Part shown: positions 58,134 through 64,000 of the stretch, piece after piece
Layout of the letters: each line of letters begins with the position of its first letter
Position numbering within the stretch: position 1 is the stretch's first letter
Source of the DNA: Streptomyces sp. RKND-216
GTDB taxonomy: Bacteria; Actinomycetota; Actinomycetes; Streptomycetales; Streptomycetaceae
Assembly: GCF_004795255.1 (NCBI RefSeq)
Contig: NZ_SSBQ01000002.1
Span: 3,677,501 to 3,741,500, forward strand
Reading direction: 5' to 3'
DNA: 64,000 nucleotides
Made by a program: the position numbers and the translations under genes
Notes under the pieces: generated by a model
Seen by the model: only the letters and a program-made list of their open reading frames with translations
The model's database searches: none
Told to the model about the DNA's origin: nothing

Positions 58134-58570
58134 TGTCCGTACCGGGGGTCGACGGACTCGGGGGAGAGGCCGAGCAACTCGGCGACCTGCTCCACCACGA
58201 CCTCGTGCACCAGCAGCGCGCGCTCGTCGCGGCTCTTCGTGCGCAGCTCCACCGGGCGCCGGTAGACCACCACGCAGTCCGGCCGGTGTCCGTGCGCCGG
58301 CACCAGGCGCCCCAGCGGCACGGTCACGCCGTCGGCGGGCAGGCCGTCGGCGCGCGGCACCTCCTGGACGGCGAAGTCGACGCCCGCCAGCTGCGGCCAG
58401 TGCCGCTCCAGCCGGTGCGCCGAGTCGCGAACCAGATCGTCGAAGGCCTCCGACCTGCTCACGGCCAGCGGCACCTGTGGCGGGGCGACCGGCCCGCGCA
58501 TGCCGCGGCCGTGTCGGTCCCGGTGGCGCGGCCGCCGGTCGGAGACCCGGGGCGGGACGGCGTCGCTCAT
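58127..58570 (-). CDS. Zincin_1 (DUF1025-type) metallopeptidase-family protein with degenerate active site
   Basis: A 147-residue protein. Residues about 35-147 match the short zincin-like family: FDDLVRDSAHRLERHWPQLAGVDFAVQEVPRAD, CVVVYRRPVELRTKSRDERALLVHEVVVEQVAELLGLSPESVDPRYG. In active members the helix reads H-E-x-x-H; here it is H-E-V-V-V, so the second zinc ligand is absent. Peptidase activity is therefore doubtful. A -10-like TACGCT (minus strand, 58585-58580) ends 9 bases from the ATG at 58570, suggesting a very short or absent leader. It diverges from the DUF3499 gene over 364 bases. Confidence 0.78.
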   Translation of the reverse strand: MSDAVPPRVSDRRPRHRDRHGRGMRGPVAPPQVPLAVSRSEAFDDLVRDSAHRLERHWPQLAGVDFAVQEVPRADGLPADGVTVPLGRLVPAHGHRPDCVVVYRRPVELRTKSRDERALLVHEVVVEQVAELLGLSPESVDPRYGQD

Positions 58571-58920
58571 CACCGAAAAAGCGTAGCCGTCCCACCCGGG
58601 TCGGCACCCCTCCGGAGCCCCCGTGCGGCGGAAAGGACCGCACGGACGGGCGGAGGTGTCGCCGGGCGACCGTTCCGGTGCGCTTTGCCGTCCGTCTCCG
58701 TTCGTCCCCCGACCGGTGATCTCGCGCGGAACGACCGTTTCGCCGCACCTCCGCGACCGCCGTCCGGCCCGCCCGGCGGGGGCCGTCCGCCCGTCCGCCC
58801 GGTGGCCCGGACCGGGCCGCAGGTCAGTACGGCTCCCCACCAGTGGGGCGTTTCCGGCGAAGCGGACGACACGGCCGGGTGAGCTGAAGGAGAGTCGTCG
58901 CAGCCCGCTCACAAGTGCGG

Positions 58921-58937
58921 TACCGTCCAACGTCGTG
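58921..58937 (+). promoter_or_regulatory. Likely -10 box giving a leaderless DUF3499 transcript
   Basis: TACCGT (58921-58926) lies 8 bases before the GTG at 58935 with no ribosome site between. The 364-bp divergent gap from 58571 holds no gene I can support; the only other element noted is the -10-like box of the minus-strand gene. Confidence 0.4.
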
Positions 58938-59330
58938 AGTCCTGTACGTCGCTGTTCACGCACCGCGTGCGGCCGCCCCGCCGTGGCCACGCTGACGTAC
59001 GTCTACGCGGATTCGACCGCCGTCCTCGGGCCACTCGCGACCTACGCCGAACCGCACTGCTACGACCTGTGCGCCGAGCACTCCGAACGCCTCACCGCCC
59101 CGCGCGGCTGGGAGGTCGTACGGCTCGCCCTCGACCCGGCGCACGTCCGCCCCAGCGGCGACGACCTGGAAGCCCTGGCCGACGCCGTCCGCGAGGCCGC
59201 ACGCACCCGCGGCCGCCCCGGCGCCGACGCCCCGCCCGCCGACCCGTCCGGGCCGCGGCGCCGCGACACCGACCCGATGGAGGTCGCCCGACGCGGCCAC
59301 CTGCGGGTGCTGCGCTCCCCCGACTCCTGA
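58935..59330 (+). CDS. DUF3499 family protein, putative zinc-binding
   Basis: A 131-residue actinobacterial protein. RRCSRTACGRPAVATLTYVYADSTAVLGPLATYAEPHCYDLCAEH contains C7, C12, C42 and C46 with nearby histidines, which look like a zinc ribbon. GWEVVRLALDPAHVRPSGDDLEALADAVREA follows, then a variable Arg/Pro-rich linker and the conserved terminal RRGHLRVLRSP. GTG 58935 gives the family-typical start. Function is unknown; it sits just before manB on the same strand in this and, as I recall, other actinomycetes. Confidence 0.85.
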   Translation: MSPVRRCSRTACGRPAVATLTYVYADSTAVLGPLATYAEPHCYDLCAEHSERLTAPRGWEVVRLALDPAHVRPSGDDLEALADAVREAARTRGRPGADAPPADPSGPRRRDTDPMEVARRGHLRVLRSPDS

Positions 59331-59377
59331 CCGACGACGCCGCCCTCCCGCCACCGGCGCCGCGGTGGTGTGCCGGG

Positions 59378-59383
59378 TAGATT
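59378..59383 (+). promoter_or_regulatory. Candidate -10 box for manB
   Basis: TAGATT, 32 bases before the manB GTG, is a good TAnnnT match in a GC-rich setting. No -35 was found. Confidence 0.35.
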
Positions 59384-59414
59384 GGCGGCCCGCCGTCGAC
59401 CTCGGGAGTGCAGG

Positions 59415-60779
59415 GTGGCCGTGACAGACCTGTCGCAGATCGTGAAGGCGTACGACGTGCGCGGCGTCGTACCGGACCAGTGGGACGAGCACCTCGCCGA
59501 ACTCTTCGGCGCCGCGTTCGTGCAGGTGACGGGCGCCGAAGTGATCGTCGTCGGTCACGACATGCGGCCCTCCTCGCCGGGCCTGTCCGGCTCCTTCGCC
59601 CGGGGTGCCGCCGGACGCGGGGCGGACGTCATGGAGATCGGGCTCTGCTCCACCGACCAGCTCTACTTCGCCAGCGGCCATTTCGGCCTGCCCGGCGCCA
59701 TGTTCACCGCCTCGCACAACCCCGCGCAGTACAACGGCATCAAGATGTGCCGCGCCGGGGCCGCACCCGTCGGCCAGGACACCGGACTCGCCGACATCCG
59801 TGCACGCGTCGAGACCTGGGCCGCGTCCGGGCTTCCCGCCACCGACGCCACCCCGGGCACGGTCACCCGGCGCGACGTGCTCGGCGCCTACGCCGACCAC
59901 TTGCGCGCCCTCGTCGACCTCCGCAGCATCCGGCCCCTGAAGGTCGTCGTCGACGCGGGCAACGGCATGGGCGGCCACACCGTGCCCACTGTCTTCGAGG
60001 GCCTGCCGCTCGAACTCGACGCGCTGTACTTCGAGCTGGACGGCACCTTCCCGAACCACGAGGCCAACCCGCTCGACCCGAAGAACATCGTCGACCTGCA
60101 GGCCCGCGTCCGCGAGACCGGGGCCGACATCGGTCTCGCCTTCGACGGCGACGCCGACCGCTGCTTCGTCGTCGACGGAGACGGCGACCCCGTCTCCCCT
60201 TCCGCCATCACCGCACTCGTCGCCGAGCGCGAACTCGCCAAGGATCCCGGCTCCACGGTGATCCACAACTGCATCACCTCGTGGTCCGTGCCCGAGATCG
60301 TGCGCGAGGCCGGGGGCACGCCGGTACGCACCCGGGTCGGGCACTCGTTCATCAAGGAGGAGATGGCACGCACCGGCGCCCTCTTCGGCGGCGAGCACTC
60401 CGCGCACTACTACTTCCGCGACTTCTGGAACGCCGACACCGGCATGCTCGCCGCGCTGCACGTCCTCGCCGCCCTCGGCGGCCAGGACGGGCCGCTGTCC
60501 GACCTGGTCTCCCGCTACGACCGGTACGCCGCGTCGGGGGAGATCAACAGCATCGTCGACGACCAGGCCGCCAGCATGGCCGCCGTCCGCGAGGCCTACG
60601 CCGGGCGCGAGGGCGTCTCCCTCGACGAACTCGACGGCCTGACCGTCACCGCCGACGACTGGTGGTTCAACCTCCGCCCCTCCAACACCGAGCCCCTCCT
60701 GCGCCTCAACGTCGAGGCCCGCGACGCCGCGACGGTCTCCCGCATCCGCGACGAGGCCCTCGGCCTCCTCCGCGCCTGA
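59415..60779 (+). CDS. manB: Phosphomannomutase/phosphoglucomutase
   Basis: A 454-residue alpha-D-phosphohexomutase that interconverts mannose-6-phosphate and mannose-1-phosphate. The phosphoserine is S100 in MFTASHNPAQYNGIKMC; the metal loop is AFDGDADRCFVVDGDGD (first Asp about 242); the sugar-specificity loop is GGEHSAHYYFRDF (the G-E-x-S motif); the phosphate-binding loop is WFNLRPSNTEPLLRLNVEA. GTG 59415 has GGGAG 6 bases upstream. It feeds GDP-mannose synthesis with manA and the nucleotidyltransferase at 46492. Protein O-mannosylation and mannosylated lipids in Streptomyces depend on this route. Confidence 0.94.
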   Translation: MAVTDLSQIVKAYDVRGVVPDQWDEHLAELFGAAFVQVTGAEVIVVGHDMRPSSPGLSGSFARGAAGRGADVMEIGLCSTDQLYFASGHFGLPGAMFTASHNPAQYNGIKMCRAGAAPVGQDTGLADIRARVETWAASGLPATDATPGTVTRRDVLGAYADHLRALVDLRSIRPLKVVVDAGNGMGGHTVPTVFEGLPLELDALYFELDGTFPNHEANPLDPKNIVDLQARVRETGADIGLAFDGDADRCFVVDGDGDPVSPSAITALVAERELAKDPGSTVIHNCITSWSVPEIVREAGGTPVRTRVGHSFIKEEMARTGALFGGEHSAHYYFRDFWNADTGMLAALHVLAALGGQDGPLSDLVSRYDRYAASGEINSIVDDQAASMAAVREAYAGREGVSLDELDGLTVTADDWWFNLRPSNTEPLLRLNVEARDAATVSRIRDEALGLLRA

Positions 60780-61140
60780 GGGGCTCCTCGCCCGCCGAGC
60801 AGTCGGCCGACCGCGGCGGAAGCCCTCGCCGGCGGTGCGCTCCGTCCGACGGTGCCCGCGGCCGAGCCCGTACGGCTCTCTGCCCGGGCGCCCGCCCGGT
60901 GCCGTCGCTCCGGAGCGGCACTCCAACTCGGCTGTGGTGGCGCGTCGTTCGACGGCGCAGCCTGGTGGTGCCGCGCCGCCGCAGCCGGGGTGCACCGGGG
61001 CCCCGGAGGCGATGGCCCAGGGGCACGGGACGGGCGGGACGGAGCGCTCCCTGCGGTGCGGCCTTACGGGCGACCCGGCCGTCCGGCCCGCAGCGGTACC
61101 CTGACCCCACAGCCGAGCCCGCCTCGCGAAGGGACCGTCC
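60780..61140. other. 361-bp gap between manB and the Trm112-like gene
   Basis: No gene is supported. The only signal is TACCCT (61097-61102), a possible -10 giving a leader of about 31 bases for the next gene. The open frames here are GC-rich shadows with no ribosome site or recognisable sequence. Confidence 0.5.
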
Positions 61141-61371
61141 ATGCCGCTCGAAGCCGGCCTTCTCCAAATCCTCGCCTGCCCGGCGTGCCACGCCCCGCTC
61201 CGCGAGGAGGAGACCTCCGCGGAGGCGGCCGCCACGGCCCCGGCGGGGAGCACCGACAAGCCCGGCGCCACCGCCGAGCTGGTGTGCACCAGCTCCACGT
61301 GCGGCCTCGCCTACCCGGTCCGGGACGGCATCCCGGTCCTGCTCGTCGACGAGGCCCGCACCCCGGCCTGA
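61141..61371 (+). CDS. Trm112-family zinc-ribbon protein
   Basis: A 76-residue protein of the Trm112/YcaR type. CPACH (13-17) and the second pair in VCTSSTCGLAYPVRDGIPVLLVDEAR form the ribbon and the conserved Y-P-V-x-D-G-I-P-x-L ending. An Ala/Glu-rich insert of about 25 residues separates the halves. Trm112 proteins activate methyltransferases in eukaryotes; the bacterial partners are mostly unknown. The ATG has GAAGGGA about 6 bases upstream. It is conserved between manB and the SIS-domain gene. Confidence 0.85.
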   Translation: MPLEAGLLQILACPACHAPLREEETSAEAAATAPAGSTDKPGATAELVCTSSTCGLAYPVRDGIPVLLVDEARTPA

Positions 61372-61527
61372 CGCCGCCACCGGGCGCCGCGGCGGGTGCC
61401 CGCACCCGTGCACCCGCACCGCCCACCGGCAGCGCACCCCGCGCCGGCACACCCGCACACCCCACGGCCGCGCGGCCCCGGCGACGTCCGACGCCATCCG
61501 CGTTCGACCGACAGGAGGCTCCGTACG

Positions 61528-62694
61528 ATGCTCGACGAGTCGCTGCTGGACGACCCGGACGCACTCGCCCGCGCCGACGCCGACGGCCTGCTGCGCGACG
61601 CCGCCGGGTCGGGCGCCCGCGTCCGCACCGCCGTACGGCAGGCCCACGAGGCCGGCCTCGCCGACCTGCGTCCGGACGGCCGCCCTCGTTCCGTCCTGGT
61701 GGCGGGCCCCGGACCGGTGACCGCCTGCGTCGCGGAACTCCTCGACGCCCTGGGCAACGGCACCGTGACAGTGAACCTGGTGCACCCCACCGGTGACCTC
61801 CCCGCGCCGGGTGCGCTGCGCTGGGCACTGCCGGGCTGGGCCGGCCCGCTGGACCTGCTGCTGCTCACCTCGCCGTCCGGCGACGAACCGGGCCTCACCG
61901 CGCTGACCGACCAGGCGTACCGGCGCGGCTGCAGCGTCGTCGGTGTGGTCCCGCCCCGCACGCCGGTGGCCGAGGCGGTCACCGAGACACACGGCCTGGC
62001 CGTACCCCTGGCCCCCGGCCCGTCTGCGGGCTCTCTCGACGCCGACGCGCCCACCGGCACCGGGGGCCTGGCACGTACCGCCCCCGGCACCCTGTGGGCC
62101 CTGCTCACCCCCCTCCTCGCGCTGACCGACCGACTCGGCCTGCTTCCAGCGCCGTGGGCGGCGCTGGAGGCGCTGGCCGACCGGCTCGACGAGGTGGCCG
62201 AGCGCTGCGGCCCGGCCGTGGAGACGTACGGCAACCCCGCCAAGACCCTCGCCGCCGAACTCGCCGGAGCCCTGCCGCTGCTGTGGAGCGAGGGCCCGGT
62301 CGCGGGCGCCGCCGCCCGGCACTCCGCCACCGTGCTGGCCGCGCAGGCGGGGCGTCCCGCACTGGTGGCCGCGCTGCCGGAGGCGATCGAGGTGCACGGC
62401 CGCCTGCTCGCTGACGCGTTCACCCCCGGAGGATCTGCGGAGGACGACTTCTTCCGCGATCGCGTCGACTCACAGGAACCACTGCACACCCGTGTCGTGC
62501 TGCTCCGCGAGCACGCGCCCGGCGCGGACTCCGCCGTGGTGGCGGCCCGCGACCTCGCGTACACGCGGGGCACGCCGCTCAGCGAGCTGGAGCCCGGCGA
62601 GGGCAGCGACCCCCTGCAGGCCGCCGCGGAACTGATCGCCACGCTGGATTTCGCCGCCGTTTACCTCACGCTCGCTCTCGGCGACGCATCCTGA
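61528..62694 (+). CDS. SIS-domain protein, phosphoglucose/phosphomannose isomerase-like
   Basis: A 388-residue protein. RSVLVAGPGPVTACVAELLDAL (about 53-74) starts the first SIS half, with PLDLLLLTSPSGDEPGLTALTDQAYRRGCSVVGVV (the S-x-S/T-G sugar-phosphate loop) after it. A second half spans about 230-388, including LWSEGPVAGAAARHSATVLAAQAGRPA and EAIEVHGRLLADAF. The actinobacterial group is found between Trm112-like and manA genes and may isomerise or sense mannose-6-phosphate/fructose-6-phosphate. The ATG at 61528 has AGGAGG at 61512-61517. Catalytic residues are not clear enough to claim isomerase activity. Confidence 0.82.
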   Translation: MLDESLLDDPDALARADADGLLRDAAGSGARVRTAVRQAHEAGLADLRPDGRPRSVLVAGPGPVTACVAELLDALGNGTVTVNLVHPTGDLPAPGALRWALPGWAGPLDLLLLTSPSGDEPGLTALTDQAYRRGCSVVGVVPPRTPVAEAVTETHGLAVPLAPGPSAGSLDADAPTGTGGLARTAPGTLWALLTPLLALTDRLGLLPAPWAALEALADRLDEVAERCGPAVETYGNPAKTLAAELAGALPLLWSEGPVAGAAARHSATVLAAQAGRPALVAALPEAIEVHGRLLADAFTPGGSAEDDFFRDRVDSQEPLHTRVVLLREHAPGADSAVVAARDLAYTRGTPLSELEPGEGSDPLQAAAELIATLDFAAVYLTLALGDAS

Positions 62695-62787
62695 CCCGGC
62701 CGTCGCGGCGGTGCGGCCGCCGCCGCACCCCAGGCCGGGGCCCGCCGGCGGCACGTACACGCACTCGCACGGAAAGCCCGTCACCCC

Positions 62788-64000
62788 ATGGACCGTCTGC
62801 AGAACACCGTTCGCCCCTACGCCTGGGGCTCGCCCACCGCCCTGCCCGAGCTGCTCGGCGAACACCCCACGGGCGCACCGCAGGCGGAGCTGTGGATGGG
62901 CGCCCACCCGGGCGCGCCGTCCCTGGTCGACCGGGGCAGCGGGCCGGTCCCCCTCTCCGAGGTGATCGCCGCGGACCCGGAGGGCGAGCTGGGCGCGGCC
63001 GCGGTCGCCGCCTTCGGCCCCCGGCTGCCGTTCCTGCTGAAGCTGCTCGCCGCCGCGCAGCCACTCTCCCTCCAGGTGCACCCGGACCCTGCGCAGGCCG
63101 TCGCCGGCTTCGCGGACGAGGAGGCCCGGGGCATCCCGCGCGACGCGCCGCACCGCAACTACAAGGACGACCAGCACAAGCCCGAACTCCTCGCCGCGCT
63201 CACACCGTTCGAAGGGCTGTGCGGCTTCCGGCCGGCCGCCGAGGCCGCCGGACTGCTGGCCGCCCTGGACGTCGACGGACTCAAGCCCTACGCCGACATC
63301 CTGAGGGCCAGCCCCGAGGAGGCCGCCCTGCGCGAGGTGCTCACCGCTGTCCTCTCCGCGGACCGTGACGAGGTCGCGGACACCGTCCGGCAGGCGGCGG
63401 CCGCGGCGAGCCGCCTCGCCGGGGAACCGGGACCGCACGCCGAGGACTACGCCGCCTACGCGGGCATCGCGCGCCACCATCCTGGCGATCCCGGCCTGCT
63501 GGCCGCGATGCTGCTCCACTTCGTCCGCCTGCGACCGGGGGAGGCGCTCTACCTCGACGCCGGGGTGCCGCACGCCTACCTGTCCGGGCTGGGCGTGGAG
63601 ATCATGGCGAGCTCGGACAACGTGCTGCGCTGCGGCCTCACACCGAAGCACGTGGACGTGCCCGAACTGCTGCGCGTTGTGCGGTTCGAGGCGACCGGGC
63701 CGGGTGTGCTGGTGCCCGAGGCCGACGCTGACGGTGCGGAGGTGTACCGGACGCCCGTCGGCGAGTTCCGGCTGTCCCGGCACGTCCTCGCGGCGGGCGG
63801 CGCACCGCGGAGCCTGAACGCGCCGGCGGCGCAGATCGTGCTGTGCACGGACGGGGAGGTGACCCTCGTCGACGAGGCGGGGCAGCAGGCCGCGGCGGGC
63901 GGGGACCCGTCCGGCACCACGGGGGAGCCGGGCGGCGAACTCCGCCTGGCCCGGGGGCGATCCGTCTACCTTCCGGCCTCCGCCTGTCCGCGCGTTTCCG
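62788..64000 (+). CDS. manA: Mannose-6-phosphate isomerase, class I (runs off window end)
   Basis: 404 codons are visible, nearly the full family length, and the frame is still open at the last base. It interconverts fructose-6-phosphate and mannose-6-phosphate. Zinc ligands: LSLQVHPD (Gln and His), HKPELLAAL (Glu) and YLDAGVPHAYLSGLGVEIMASSDNVLRCGLTPKHVD (His and the active-site Arg region). It opens MDRLQNTVRPYAWGS as usual for type I enzymes. The last visible part is the cupin-like C-terminal domain (GRSVYLPA). With manB (59415-60779) and the nucleotidyltransferase at 46492, it completes the path from fructose-6-phosphate to GDP-mannose. Confidence 0.94.
   Translation, partial: MDRLQNTVRPYAWGSPTALPELLGEHPTGAPQAELWMGAHPGAPSLVDRGSGPVPLSEVIAADPEGELGAAAVAAFGPRLPFLLKLLAAAQPLSLQVHPDPAQAVAGFADEEARGIPRDAPHRNYKDDQHKPELLAALTPFEGLCGFRPAAEAAGLLAALDVDGLKPYADILRASPEEAALREVLTAVLSADRDEVADTVRQAAAAASRLAGEPGPHAEDYAAYAGIARHHPGDPGLLAAMLLHFVRLRPGEALYLDAGVPHAYLSGLGVEIMASSDNVLRCGLTPKHVDVPELLRVVRFEATGPGVLVPEADADGAEVYRTPVGEFRLSRHVLAAGGAPRSLNAPAAQIVLCTDGEVTLVDEAGQQAAAGGDPSGTTGEPGGELRLARGRSVYLPASACPRVS

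Noticed and set aside
1..64000. tRNA, rRNA, riboswitch or CRISPR elements anywhere in the window
   Set aside because: I looked at the AT-richer gaps (6.05-6.1, 16.8-16.9, 23.67-23.74, 52.0-52.15 kb) and found no tRNA-like folds, riboswitch cores or spaced repeats; a covariance-model scan would be needed to exclude unusual RNAs.

Overview
The window is chromosomal DNA of a Streptomyces or very close relative. The sequence is about 70% G+C with strong third-position GC. It carries a WhiB sporulation regulator identical in layout to the 87-residue Streptomyces protein, an F420 biosynthesis pair (fbiA-fbiB), a SigB-type sigma factor with partner-switching genes, and several actinobacterial families (DUF5701, DUF5719, DUF3499, TIGR03086, TIGR03089). 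Gene order matches what I remember of the S. coelicolor SCO3077 to SCO3025 interval. It looks like conserved core chromosome, not a mobile region: I found no IS element, prophage, CRISPR array, tRNA or rRNA.

Region 1 (1-12.7 kb) is amino-acid catabolism. It holds the end of a cystathionine beta-synthase, an RpiR-type regulator, two small enzymes, an APC permease and a diaminopimelate-decarboxylase-like PLP enzyme. Facing away from these is a histidine-utilisation operon, hutU - M20 amidohydrolase - hutF - hutI. The M20 enzyme sits where N-formylglutamate amidohydrolase (HutG) would be expected. Region 2 (12.7-19.6 kb) has a SigB-family sigma factor divergent from an anti-anti-sigma/anti-sigma pair, a POT peptide transporter, a two-component system and a GtrA protein. 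Region 3 (19.6-28.98 kb) has purK-purE-dipeptidase, a TetR regulator, DUF proteins, an acyl-CoA dehydrogenase, UDP-glucose dehydrogenase, and a CGNR regulator divergent from a VOC protein.

Region 4 (29.1-48.7 kb) is dominated by cell-envelope genes: five LytR-CpsA-Psr (LCP) transferases, three of them in tandem, a GT2 glycosyltransferase, a PGRP-type amidase whose reading frame is broken, a sugar-1-phosphate nucleotidyltransferase, a 941-residue membrane protein, MscS, and an AlkA-like glycosylase. Region 5 (48.7-52.5 kb) has fbiB-fbiA, then a cysteine dioxygenase preceded by an unannotated 28-codon leader ORF ending in four cysteine codons, then whiB. Region 6 (52.7-64 kb) has a 1237-residue glycosyltransferase/membrane protein coupled to DUF5719, then the mannose-metabolism genes manB - Trm112-like - SIS - manA. 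Together with UDP-glucose dehydrogenase and the nucleotidyltransferase, these can supply GDP-mannose and UDP-glucuronate for the envelope glycopolymers attached by the LCP enzymes.

The strongest new observation is the Cys-codon leader peptide at 51662-51748 upstream of cysteine dioxygenase. It has a perfect TTGACA -35 box placed so that transcription would begin at its own ATG. It looks like a leaderless, cysteine-sensing attenuator attached to a cysteine-degrading gene. Other points worth attention are the frameshift in the amidase, the divergent hut/decarboxylase operator, palindromes inside the sigma-factor and rpiR promoters, and several very long perfect terminator hairpins.
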